Source: Deltaproteobacteria bacterium HGW-Deltaproteobacteria-19 (GTDB lineage: Bacteria; Desulfobacterota; Syntrophia; Syntrophales; PHBD01). Taken from it: a DNA stretch of 57,218 nucleotides. Positions within the stretch are counted from its first letter, which is position 1. Each line of letters begins with the position of its first letter. Below the pieces are notes generated by a model that had not been told where the DNA came from, searched no databases, and saw nothing but the letters and a program-made list of their open reading frames with translations. Of this stretch, positions 9,586 through 17,931 are shown piece after piece. The DNA lies in contig PHBD01000019.1 in NCBI GenBank assembly GCA_002841865.1, positions 1 through 57,218 of the forward strand. The letters run 5' to 3'. A program made the translations under genes and the position numbers.

Positions 9586-9630
9586 AAAAAGAAGCACGGC
9601 CGGGCGTTTCAATCCGCCCATGGGCCGTGC
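9586..9630 (-). terminator. Rho-independent terminator after the enoyl-CoA hydratase gene
   Basis: Read on the minus strand this is a GC-rich stem, GCACGGCC with GGCCGTGC, with a further inner GGGCG/CGCCC pairing, followed directly by TTCTTTTTTC. It lies 23 bases beyond the hydratase stop codon and separates that operon from the TetR gene. Confidence 0.82.
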
Positions 9631-9652
9631 ATTCCGTGGATTTCGCCGCAGG

Positions 9653-10456
9653 TCAGTCCTTCCCGCCTCCCTTGAAGAACGGCTGGACCAGCTTGAAGAA
9701 CTCGCCGGAGAAGACCATGATCGTCTGGTTGCGGTTCTCGAGATTGATCGCCGCATCGAGTGACGGTGCGTCGATGTTCTGGTCCAGGACCCGTTTCGTC
9801 AGCTTCAGCGCCCCGATGGACTTGGCGATCATGGGCCGGGCATAGGAAAGGGCCGTCTCGAGGAGGGCCTCCCGTGGTACGACCCGGTTGACCAGTCCGA
9901 TCCGCTCCGCCTCATCCGCCTTCACTTTCCTGCCCGTCAAAAGGATCTCCGATGACCGGGCCATGCCGATCAGTCGGGGCAGGAGATAGGACGTCCCCAA
10001 CTCGCCACCGGTCAGGCCAATGTTTGCAAACGAGGCAATAAACGAAGCCTCCGGCGACGCCACCCGCACATCGCTTGCCAGGGCCATGCCGAATCCCGCA
10101 CCTGCAGCCGCGCCGTTGACGGCGGAGATGACGGGCTGCGGGATCCGCCGAAGCCCCAGGACCAGGGCGGCATAGCGTTCCTGGACGATGCGGAGGAAGT
10201 TCTCCGGGTCGGAGAAAGCCTCCGTATCCTTGTGGACGACGGCGTCGTTCAAATCCGCCCCGGCGCAGAATCCGCGCCCTTCCCCGGTCAGGATGAGAAC
10301 CCGGATGGCGTCGTCCTTCGACAGAAGGGAAAACAGCTCTCCGAATTCGTCCAGCATCATGATGTTGACTGCGTTGAGCTGTTCCGGCCGGTTCATGGTG
10401 ACAAGCCCTACCCGGGGCTCGACTTCTTCAAACCTGAATGTCTCGAATTCCTTCAT
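9653..10456 (-). CDS. Enoyl-CoA hydratase/isomerase (crotonase) family protein
   Basis: A 267-residue crotonase-fold protein expected to hydrate a 2-enoyl-CoA to the 3-hydroxyacyl-CoA. The oxyanion-hole blocks are GFCAGADL (about residues 61-68) and AAAGAGFGMALASDVRVAS (about 115-133). Acidic candidates for catalysis are the Glu of SPEASF and the Glu of TGGELGTSY. The ATG has an AAAGGATAAGG site. The ligase gene upstream ends only four bases before it, so the two are translationally close. Hydratase rather than isomerase activity is likely but not certain. Confidence 0.9.
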   Translation of the reverse strand: MKEFETFRFEEVEPRVGLVTMNRPEQLNAVNIMMLDEFGELFSLLSKDDAIRVLILTGEGRGFCAGADLNDAVVHKDTEAFSDPENFLRIVQERYAALVLGLRRIPQPVISAVNGAAAGAGFGMALASDVRVASPEASFIASFANIGLTGGELGTSYLLPRLIGMARSSEILLTGRKVKADEAERIGLVNRVVPREALLETALSYARPMIAKSIGALKLTKRVLDQNIDAPSLDAAINLENRNQTIMVFSGEFFKLVQPFFKGGGKD

Positions 10457-10460
10457 TTCC

Positions 10461-12137
10461 TTATCCTTTGGATTGTTTTTTCATTTCCTGGTCCCGGAGC
10501 TCCCGCCGCAGGATCTTTCCCACGTTGCTTTTCGGCAGCTCGTTCGTAAACTCGATGATTTTCGGCACCTTGTAGGCGGCCAAGTGCTCCTTGCAGTGGG
10601 CGATCACCTCGTCCACCGTCATCTTCTCGCCTCCCTTCAGGACGACGAAGGCCTTGACCGTCTCTCCCCGGTAGGTGTCGGGAACGCCGATGGTGCACGC
10701 CTCGAGAATCTTGTCGTGCTGGAAGAGGATCTCGTCGATGTCCTTGGGGTAGATGTTGTATCCCCCGGCGACGATCATGTCTTTTTTCCGGTCCACGATG
10801 CGGAAATAGCCCTCCTCATCCATGATTCCGATGTCCCCCGTGTAGAGCCAGCCGTCGCGGATGGCCAGCGCCGTCTCGTCGGGACGCTTGTAGTACCCCG
10901 TCATCACCTGGGGGCCCTTGATGCAGATCTCGCCGGCCTCGCCGGGCTTGAGAACGGTAGTTCCCTCGTCCAGGTCGACCACCTTCAGTTCCGTATTCGG
11001 AAGCGGCAGCCCAACCGTGCCCGGCTTCACCTTCCCCCCCCAGGGGGTCGCCGTGGCAAAGGCCGTGTTTTCCGTCATCCCGTAGATCTCGTAGACATCC
11101 TTGCCGGTCAGCTTTTTCAGATCCTGCACCGTATCGGCGGCGATGGGGGACGCCCCGGTGAAGAAGCCCTTGAGGAAGGACTTGTCCATGCTGCGGAACT
11201 CCTTGTCGGCCAGAAGTCCGACAAAGATGGAGGCAACGCCGGGCAGGAAGTTCGGCTTGTACTTCTTCACGGTCTCGATGAGGATGTTCGGCTCCGGCCG
11301 CGGGATGATCGTCGAGGTCCAGCCGCTCCAGATGGTGAGGTTCTGGCTTGCGGTGTAACCCGCCGAATGGAATATGGGATAGGTTCCCACGATGTGCACC
11401 TCCCCGTCCTTGAGATCGGGCAGCCAGGCACGGAAGATCTGGACGACAACGGAGAGGTTCGCATGGGTCAGCATGGCCCCCTTCGAGACGCCCGTCGTTC
11501 CGCCCGTGTAGACCAGGGCGCCCAGGTCTTCCCACCGGGACCGATCCGGAACCGGATTCGAAGAGGCTTTGCCCATGAGGTTCATGAACTCGTGAACGTC
11601 CTTCTGGGGCGGGACCTTCCGGTACATCGTCTTCTTCACATGGGGGAAGAGCTGCTTCTTCGGGAAGGGCAGGTAGTCGTTGATGTGGCAGGTGATGATC
11701 GTTTCGACGCTGGTCTTCCCCTTCAGGGCAAGCGCCCGGGGCAGGAGCAGGTCCAGCGTGATGAGGAAGCGGGCATCACAGTCCTTCAACTGGTGGGCCA
11801 GCTCCTGTTCCGTGTAGAGGGGGTTGTTCATCGCCGTCACCGCCCCAAGGCGGTGGGTGGCGTGGCAGGCGATGATCATCTGGGGCAGGTTGGGCAGGAG
11901 CATCCCCACCTTGTCCCCCTCCTTCACGCCCAGGTCCTTGAGCGCGTTGGCGAACCGGTTCACGAGGGCGTCCATTTCGCGGTAGCTGAACCGCCGGCCC
12001 ATGTAGATGAAGGCGGTGTGGTCGGGAAACTTCTTTGCCGACCGGATCAGCGCAGCCGCCGTGGTGATCTTTTCAAATTCAATTTCCGGGGGTACGCCCG
12101 GGGCATACGACTTGTGCCAGATTCTCTCAAAAGCCAT
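10461..12137 (-). CDS. Long-chain-type acyl-CoA ligase (ligase 3)
   Basis: A 558-residue AMP-forming ligase and paralogue of ligase 2. It has the YTGGTTGVSKG loop near residue 210, YGMTENTAF in the middle, YTGDIGIMDEEGY and DRKKDMI in the hinge region, and the lysine of VGKILRRELR near residue 541. A GCAGGAGG site precedes the ATG. The enoyl-CoA hydratase follows after four bases, so activation and hydration are probably expressed together. Its substrate is unknown. Confidence 0.92.
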   Translation of the reverse strand: MAFERIWHKSYAPGVPPEIEFEKITTAAALIRSAKKFPDHTAFIYMGRRFSYREMDALVNRFANALKDLGVKEGDKVGMLLPNLPQMIIACHATHRLGAVTAMNNPLYTEQELAHQLKDCDARFLITLDLLLPRALALKGKTSVETIITCHINDYLPFPKKQLFPHVKKTMYRKVPPQKDVHEFMNLMGKASSNPVPDRSRWEDLGALVYTGGTTGVSKGAMLTHANLSVVVQIFRAWLPDLKDGEVHIVGTYPIFHSAGYTASQNLTIWSGWTSTIIPRPEPNILIETVKKYKPNFLPGVASIFVGLLADKEFRSMDKSFLKGFFTGASPIAADTVQDLKKLTGKDVYEIYGMTENTAFATATPWGGKVKPGTVGLPLPNTELKVVDLDEGTTVLKPGEAGEICIKGPQVMTGYYKRPDETALAIRDGWLYTGDIGIMDEEGYFRIVDRKKDMIVAGGYNIYPKDIDEILFQHDKILEACTIGVPDTYRGETVKAFVVLKGGEKMTVDEVIAHCKEHLAAYKVPKIIEFTNELPKSNVGKILRRELRDQEMKKQSKG

Positions 12138-12232
12138 TGACCCAATCCTCCTGCAAGTATTTCAGGGCCGGCCGGCAAAACGGTCTTCACTACCCGCGCT
12201 GTGTTCCGACCGGGAAACGTCCCGGCCGTTCA

Positions 12233-12260
12233 CCGCCGCCTCCCTTCACGGAGGCGGCGG
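12233..12260. other. Perfect 11-bp stem-loop in a ligase intergenic gap
   Basis: CCGCCGCCTCC (12233-12243), a six-base loop, and GGAGGCGGCGG (12250-12260) form a strong hairpin between ligases 3 and 4. No U-tract follows on either strand, so it may be a factor-dependent terminator or a transcript-stabilising structure. Confidence 0.5.
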
Positions 12261-12352
12261 GAGCGTTTCAACTTTCATCAGGCAGGGAAAATCCGCATTC
12301 ACCTGGGCGCAAGACCCCCGATTGCTTCTTGCCGCTGTTGAGAAAGCCCGCC

Positions 12353-14020
12353 TTACGGGGCTTCCTGCATGATTCTCCGGAGCTCCCTCTTGAGCACCTT
12401 GCCTACGGAACTCATGGGCAGGGCGTCCATGAACCGGACGACCTTCGGCACCTTATAGGGGGCCACCGTTTTCTTCATATATTCGATGATATCCTGCCGC
12501 ATCTCTTCGTCGCCGGCAGAGCCCGCCTTCAGGACCACGGCGCAGGCCACGAGCTCCGATCCCGGCCGCTTCGGGTCCGGCAGGCCGATCGTCGCGGCAA
12601 GATCAATGCTGGGATGAGCATGCAGGGCGTCGTCCACGACCTGAGTGAACACCTTGAAGCCGGATACGCTCACCATGTCCTTCAGCCGGTCCACGATGTA
12701 GAAATATCCGTCCTCGTCCATGACCGCCACGTCCCCCGTATAGATCCACCCGTCCCGGAGGGTGTGGGCCGTATCCTCGGGCTTGTCGTGATATCCGAGG
12801 GAGAAAACCTGGGGACCCCGGGCCACCATTTCCCCGGGCTCTCCAAGGGGAACCGTCTTCCCGGTCTCGGGATCCACCAGCTTCACCTCCGTGTCGCACA
12901 CGGGCATGCCGACGGACCCGACCTTCTTGACCCCGTGCAGCGGCAGGGCGACAATGACCGGACTGGTCTCCGTCATACCGCAGACCTCAATCACCTTTCC
13001 CTTCCCGACAACCTCCTCGAACTGCCGGATATTCTCGGCCGGGAACGACGCGGCGCCGCTGACAAAGAACTGAACCCCGGAGAAATCGAGGGCGCGGAAT
13101 TCAGGCAGCTTCAACAATTCCAGGTAGATGGTGGGCACATTGACGGTCATTGTCGGGCGGTGGGTCTCCATGGCCTTCACGAAGAACTGGAGATCCCGCG
13201 GATTGGGAATGATGATGTTTGTGGATCCCATCGCCATGTTCCACATGACCATGAAATTCCCTGCCTGGTGGAACATGGGGAAAGCGGACATCGCGACGTG
13301 TTCTCCCATCGGGTAGCCCAGCCAGGCGTTCAGCTGCGTCATGTGGCCGACGATGTTGTCGTTCGTGAGGAGCGCACCTTTCGGAGGTCCCGTCGTCCCG
13401 CCCGTGTACATCATGAGGCAGGCGGCGCCCGGATCGACCTTCACATCGACCGGGTCGGCGGGCATCGACGCGATGGCATCCTTGAAGCCGAGCGTCTCGA
13501 CCCCGGGGATCGGGTCCGGAGGCGAAGCGGGCACATCCTGGGGCATATAGTCGAAGATGGAGGCCACCACGACGACCTTCACGCCCGTTTCGCCGATCGC
13601 CTGCTTCACGACGGGAAACAGCAGATCCGCCGTAATCAGGACTTTCGCTCCGGAATCGTTCAGCTGGTAAGCAAGCTCCTCGGCGGTGAGCAGAGGGCTC
13701 ACCCCCGTGAAGATGCAGCCCGCCTTCTGGGTTCCGGCGGATCCGATATAGCTGGCCGGGATGTTGGGCATGTGGAAACCGACCACGTCGCCGGGCCGGC
13801 ACCCCGTTTCAATCAGAAACCGGGCAAACCGGTTGGACAGCCCGTCCAGCTCCCGATACGTTATCTCCGTCCCCACGTAAATGAGGGCAACCCGGGAAGG
13901 AACCTCCTGAAATGCCTTCTGCAGCGCTTCGGCGTACGATACGGCAGGGTATTCGAGTTTCTTCGGAATGGACTGATCGTAATGATTCAGCCAGGGTTTT
14001 GCTGCGTATACATCACTCAT
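12353..14020 (-). CDS. AMP-forming acyl-CoA ligase (ligase 4)
   Basis: A 555-residue ANL-superfamily ligase. The loop is MYTGGTTGPPKGALL in the first half, CGMTETSPV marks the A5 region, YTGDVAVMDEDGY and DRLKDMVSVSGFKV the hinge, and the C-terminal lysine is in SVGKVLKRELR (about residue 541). The ATG at 14020 is preferred over an in-frame GTG at 14035 because AAGGAG falls at the right distance from it. DRLKDM and the wide N-terminal region set it apart from ligases 2 and 3. It would activate an unidentified acid. Confidence 0.9.
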   Translation of the reverse strand: MSDVYAAKPWLNHYDQSIPKKLEYPAVSYAEALQKAFQEVPSRVALIYVGTEITYRELDGLSNRFARFLIETGCRPGDVVGFHMPNIPASYIGSAGTQKAGCIFTGVSPLLTAEELAYQLNDSGAKVLITADLLFPVVKQAIGETGVKVVVVASIFDYMPQDVPASPPDPIPGVETLGFKDAIASMPADPVDVKVDPGAACLMMYTGGTTGPPKGALLTNDNIVGHMTQLNAWLGYPMGEHVAMSAFPMFHQAGNFMVMWNMAMGSTNIIIPNPRDLQFFVKAMETHRPTMTVNVPTIYLELLKLPEFRALDFSGVQFFVSGAASFPAENIRQFEEVVGKGKVIEVCGMTETSPVIVALPLHGVKKVGSVGMPVCDTEVKLVDPETGKTVPLGEPGEMVARGPQVFSLGYHDKPEDTAHTLRDGWIYTGDVAVMDEDGYFYIVDRLKDMVSVSGFKVFTQVVDDALHAHPSIDLAATIGLPDPKRPGSELVACAVVLKAGSAGDEEMRQDIIEYMKKTVAPYKVPKVVRFMDALPMSSVGKVLKRELRRIMQEAP

Positions 14021-14169
14021 GTCACTCTCCTTCACGGACCGCGCCGCACCGGATTCCCGGGGAACTGCAGATGTCCCGATTCCGCAGGAGTGCCGGTGGG
14101 ACGCTCACGCCATGGAAAACCTGCGCGGTCCGTCCTGAAAAAATGTTAACATTCAGAGACAGCCTCCGC

Positions 14170-15711
14170 TCACGCAGAGGCGAACTTCTCCACGAGGAGA
14201 AACTTCTGGACTTTTCCCGTCGGGGTCATGGGAAGATTGTCCACGAAAATGATTTTTTTCGGGGCCTTGAAATGGGCGATCCGCTCGCGGCCGAAAGCGA
14301 TGAGTTCCTCTTCCGTCACCTCGCGGCCGGGAAAAGGGATGATGACGGCCGTCACCATCTCGCCCCAGGTGTCGTCGGGCAGGCCGATGACGGCGCACTG
14401 CAGGACCGCCGGGTGGCCCATCAGCATCTCCTCCACCTCGATTGCATACACATTCTGGCCGCCCGTGATGATCATGTCCTTCTTCCGGCCGGCCAGGTAT
14501 AGAAACCCCTCGTCGTCGAAGCGTCCCAGGTCGCCGGTGTAGAACCAGCCGTCCTTGAACATATCCTTCGTCTTTTCCTCGTTCTTGTAATAGCCCGCTG
14601 TGACGGCAACCCCCCGGCCGATGATCTCGCCTACTTCACCGACGGGAACGTCTTTGCCCTGGAAGTCCACGATCCGCACATCCGCCCCGAAATAAAGCGT
14701 CCCGACGGACTCGGGCTTGCGCTCCTTGTCCTTGGGCCCGATGTTGACCAGGAGACCGGTCTCCTGAAGCCCGTAAAACTCATAGAGGTTGGGACACAGC
14801 CGTTTCTTGACCTGCTCCTGAAGCGCCACGGAAAACGGCGAGGAGCAAAAGACGAGGGCGCGCAGTGACGAGAGGTCGTGTTTCTCGATATCGGGCACGG
14901 CAAGCACGAAACTCGCCATGGTGGGGACCCAGTTCGAGATGGTCACCTTCTCCTGCTCGATGACCCCCAGGATCTTCGTCAGGTCGAACTGGTGAATGAC
15001 GTTGCGGGCCCCCGCGAAGATCGCGCAGGCGGACCAGGCGAAGCCGACGCGTCCGTAAATGGGAAACACGGTCATGACGACGTCGTTCGGCGTCACGTCA
15101 TGCATGTAGATCATGGTCGGGCCCCCGCCGGCGTTGTTGTACTGCGAGAGCATATAGGCCTTCGGCAGCCCCGTGGTCCCGGAGGTCAGGTTGAGGTACT
15201 GGGGATCCTCCTCGGTAATCTCCACATCCGGCTCCTCCAGCGAGGACTTGCTGATGAGATCTTCATAGGACACGGCAAAATCGGGAATCTCCTTCCCGAA
15301 GCAGATGAAGCGCTTGATCGCCGGGAGCTGCGGGCGAAGTCCCTCGACGAGCGTCGTGAAGGAGGCGTCAAAAATGAGATTTTCCGTATCGCAGAAGGTC
15401 ATCAGCTCGACCATCTCCTGGGGCGACAGGCGGTAGTTGAGCGGCAGCCCGATGCTGCCGATCTTCCCCAGGGCGAAATAGGTCTCCACGATTTCGTGGC
15501 GGTTATAGGAAAGAAAGGCTGTGTTGTCGCCCTTGCGGATGCCGAGCCCCAGGAGCCCGTTCGCCAGGCCGTTGACCCGCTGGTTGACCTGCCGGAAGGT
15601 GAGACGCCGGCCCGTCGTCATGCAGGTGATCGCCTCCCGGTCACCGTAGCGTGCAGCAGCGACCTTCGTATAGTTACCGATGGTAAAGGTTCCCGTTGCT
15701 TTTCCTGACAT
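14170..15711 (-). CDS. AMP-forming acyl-CoA ligase (ligase 5)
   Basis: A 513-residue ligase with the loop LTSGTTGLPKA, the A5-like FYGLQETG, YTGDLGRFDDEGF and the terminal lysine in TPTGKVQKF (about residue 500). The ATG at 15711 has AAAGGAGGA immediately upstream, so the longer in-frame extension to 15825 is rejected. It begins about 140 bases after the MaoC-type gene. A TTCAACATTCAG element lies at 15772-15783, about 60 bases upstream, similar to elements at 8470 and 14146. Substrate unknown. Confidence 0.9.
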   Translation of the reverse strand: MSGKATGTFTIGNYTKVAAARYGDREAITCMTTGRRLTFRQVNQRVNGLANGLLGLGIRKGDNTAFLSYNRHEIVETYFALGKIGSIGLPLNYRLSPQEMVELMTFCDTENLIFDASFTTLVEGLRPQLPAIKRFICFGKEIPDFAVSYEDLISKSSLEEPDVEITEEDPQYLNLTSGTTGLPKAYMLSQYNNAGGGPTMIYMHDVTPNDVVMTVFPIYGRVGFAWSACAIFAGARNVIHQFDLTKILGVIEQEKVTISNWVPTMASFVLAVPDIEKHDLSSLRALVFCSSPFSVALQEQVKKRLCPNLYEFYGLQETGLLVNIGPKDKERKPESVGTLYFGADVRIVDFQGKDVPVGEVGEIIGRGVAVTAGYYKNEEKTKDMFKDGWFYTGDLGRFDDEGFLYLAGRKKDMIITGGQNVYAIEVEEMLMGHPAVLQCAVIGLPDDTWGEMVTAVIIPFPGREVTEEELIAFGRERIAHFKAPKKIIFVDNLPMTPTGKVQKFLLVEKFASA

Positions 15712-15854
15712 GTTTTCCTCCTTTACACGTCGAATGAACAATTGGTTGTGAATCGTTATTCCGTAATGAGGTTCAACATTCAGCCGCATGCCGGGCATTG
15801 TTTCCCGACCCCTCCCATCCGGCATCCTGGGCGGGAACGGCGGGGCGGGTCCTT

Positions 15855-16307
15855 CTACGGCAGCGCCGCAACGAAGCTGCCCGTGATTTTGACGGCCCCG
15901 AGAGCGTCGGCCGCCTGGATCTCGCAGCGGATCCTCTTCTCTCCCGCCTCCTCGAACTTCTCGACGACCTTGCCGGTTACGACGATCGTCGCCCTGGCCC
16001 TGGAGTTCGGATCGTCCAGGTCCATGGGCTCCGTCATCCCGGAGAAGCGGACGCCGAATTTGCGCAGGTGCTTGTCGTCGATCCAGTCCGTGACGGCCCG
16101 GCCGGTGATCCCCATGATGAGCATGCCGTGGGAGATGATCCGCGGCATGCCGAACAGCTTGACAAAGGTCTCGTCATGGTGAAGGGGATTGAAATCGCCG
16201 GATGCGCCGGCGTAGCGGACGATGTGGGTCCGGGTTACCGGATCCGAGGTGAAGGTGGGCATCGCGTCGCCGACGTTGATGCTGTCGAATGTCATTGCCT
16301 TGGTCAT
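15855..16307 (-). CDS. MaoC-type hydratase subunit, C-terminal half-like
   Basis: A 150-residue single hot-dog domain with the hydratase-2 motif: YAGASGDFNPLHHDETF with Asp and His in the D-x4-H spacing (about residues 38 and 43), then SHGMLIMG. Such proteins hydrate enoyl-CoA to the (R)-3-hydroxyacyl-CoA. It begins 12 bases after the stop of a partner gene that resembles the other half of a double hot-dog hydratase, so a heterodimer is likely. GGAGGAGGGAG precedes the ATG. Confidence 0.88.
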   Translation of the reverse strand: MTKAMTFDSINVGDAMPTFTSDPVTRTHIVRYAGASGDFNPLHHDETFVKLFGMPRIISHGMLIMGITGRAVTDWIDDKHLRKFGVRFSGMTEPMDLDDPNSRARATIVVTGKVVEKFEEAGEKRIRCEIQAADALGAVKITGSFVAALP

Positions 16308-16319
16308 GTCTCCCTCCTC

Positions 16320-16793
16320 CTATCTCTCCACCAGGGTCGTGCGGGCGCGGATCACCGGCTCGCCCCGCTGGTTCGTGACTTCCGTCTCGATAACTGTGAA
16401 CTCCATGACTTTCCCGGGCTTGTCCTTCTTTTCCTTGTCGTACATGTCGACGACCCGTGTCCGGCCGTGCATGGTATCCCCGGGGTGGATGGGGGCCAGG
16501 TATTCGAACTCCTCCTCGCCGTGGAGCAGCCTTCCCAGGTTGATGCCCAGGGCCTGCAGCATGGGCATCAGCCCCTCACTGCCCCACAGGGCAAAGCACG
16601 TCTCGAATGTCGGCGACGGGATGATGTCGCCGTACCCGGCCGCCTTCGCCGCCTCGGAATCCACGTAAATGGGCTTCACCTGGCCCTTGCTCTCCTTCTG
16701 GGAAACGGCCATTGCGAATTCGGCGATCTTCCCCTTCTCCACCACATAAGCGTACGGTGGGAACTCCATCCCCAGCTTCGTCTTGTCTGCCAT
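16320..16793 (-). CDS. MaoC-like hydratase subunit, N-terminal half-like (FAS1-type dehydratase domain)
   Basis: A 157-residue hot-dog protein. YVVEKGKIAEFAMAV at the start and the HGEEEFEYLAPIHPGDT block are typical of the N-terminal half of double hot-dog dehydratases, which carries structure but not the catalytic D-x4-H pair. The catalytic half is the next gene (15855-16307). Together they probably form a heterodimeric enoyl-CoA hydratase. A GGAGGAGACA site precedes the ATG. Confidence 0.85.
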   Translation of the reverse strand: MADKTKLGMEFPPYAYVVEKGKIAEFAMAVSQKESKGQVKPIYVDSEAAKAAGYGDIIPSPTFETCFALWGSEGLMPMLQALGINLGRLLHGEEEFEYLAPIHPGDTMHGRTRVVDMYDKEKKDKPGKVMEFTVIETEVTNQRGEPVIRARTTLVER

Positions 16794-16951
16794 TGTCTCC
16801 TCCTGGTGTGCAGCAATCGGGTTGACACCGGGGCATGCAGAGCCCCTTCCCCCACGGATTCAGCGTACTTGTCTTTTTTGCCCGGCGCTTCCCGCTTCCA
16901 CTGCGAGATACACGGTGTGACCGATGATCCGGATCGGCCGCGTACAGCCCG

Positions 16952-17758
16952 CTAGTCACCGACAAAATTCGGTTTGCGCTTCTCCATGAACGCCGCCACG
17001 GCCTCCATCAAGTCCTTGCTCGGAAGAATCGCGGAGTTCATCTGCGCCACGTAATCGAGCCCCGGGAAAATACCGTTGTCCCGGTTATAAAGGATGCTGT
17101 CCTTGACGCCCTGTACCGCCATGGGGGGATTGGCGGCGATCTCCTCCGCAAGGGCGCGGGCGCCCTGATGGAGGGCTTCGCGGTCATCGTAAAGCCGGTT
17201 CACGTAACCGATCCGCAAGGCCTCCTCGGCGGTGAAATCCCTTCCCGTCAGGGCCAGTTCCCGGAACAGTCCCTGGCCGACGATCGTGGGAAAACGCTGC
17301 AGGGTCCCTACGTCGGCTACGATCCCGATGCGCGTCTCCCGGATCGAGAAGACGGCGTCCCGAGCGGCCAGGCGGATGTCGCAGGCGCTCGTCAGGTCGA
17401 TGCCGCCGCCGACGCAGTGACCGTGGACTGCGGCAATGACGGGCTTCCGGCAGCGCTCCACGGCGCTGATGCAGTCCTGGAGCCACCGGATCTTCCATCT
17501 CGTTTTCTCGCGCCCCGACGCGGACCCGTCGCCGAGGATCGCCGCCCCTTCGACCAGATCCAGGCCGGCACAGAATGTCTTCCCCTCGGCCTGAACCACG
17601 ACAACGCGAACCTCCGGATCTTCGCTTAACCGACCGAAATGCTCGATAAGTCCGCCGAAGAAATCGAACGTCATGCAGTTGCGCTTCTCCGGCCGATCGA
17701 GGATCAGCCAGGCCACATGCCCTTCCTTTTCCACCCTGAAGGGAGCCTTTTCAGCCAT
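16952..17758 (-). CDS. Crotonase family, delta3,5-delta2,4-dienoyl-CoA isomerase-like
   Basis: A 268-residue crotonase-fold protein. The three acidic residues that define mammalian dienoyl-CoA isomerase (ECH1) appear in the same spacing: Asp121 in GGIDL, Glu141 in IRETRIG and Asp149 in VADVGTLQRFP. The run VADVGTLQR is especially characteristic. FCAGLDL (about 62-68) supplies the oxyanion hole. It would shift conjugated double bonds in dienoyl-CoAs formed from unsaturated or cyclic acids. The ATG at 17758 follows GGAGGAACG, so a longer in-frame extension is rejected. Function is assigned from these residues, not from a search. Confidence 0.85.
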   Translation of the reverse strand: MAEKAPFRVEKEGHVAWLILDRPEKRNCMTFDFFGGLIEHFGRLSEDPEVRVVVVQAEGKTFCAGLDLVEGAAILGDGSASGREKTRWKIRWLQDCISAVERCRKPVIAAVHGHCVGGGIDLTSACDIRLAARDAVFSIRETRIGIVADVGTLQRFPTIVGQGLFRELALTGRDFTAEEALRIGYVNRLYDDREALHQGARALAEEIAANPPMAVQGVKDSILYNRDNGIFPGLDYVAQMNSAILPSKDLMEAVAAFMEKRKPNFVGD

Positions 17759-17931
17759 CGTTCCTCCTTTCCCGATCAAGAAAGACCGGTTTTCCCAAAG
17801 GCCAATGTCTCTTCCGCCCTGAATCCGGTTCCCCGGCACACCATCCGGGCCGACATCCCGGTCAGGATATCGGCCCGGCGGCAGGCCCGGGGCATCGCCG
17901 GACATCCGGCGGCTGCTGTCCGCTCTACCCG

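Noticed and set aside
9491-9763. A 90-codon plus-strand frame beside the enoyl-CoA hydratase gene
   Set aside because: It overlaps the terminator and the antisense of the hydratase gene and has no protein signature.
12137-14149. A 670-codon open frame on the plus strand
   Set aside because: It is antisense to ligase 4 and shows no recognisable domain.
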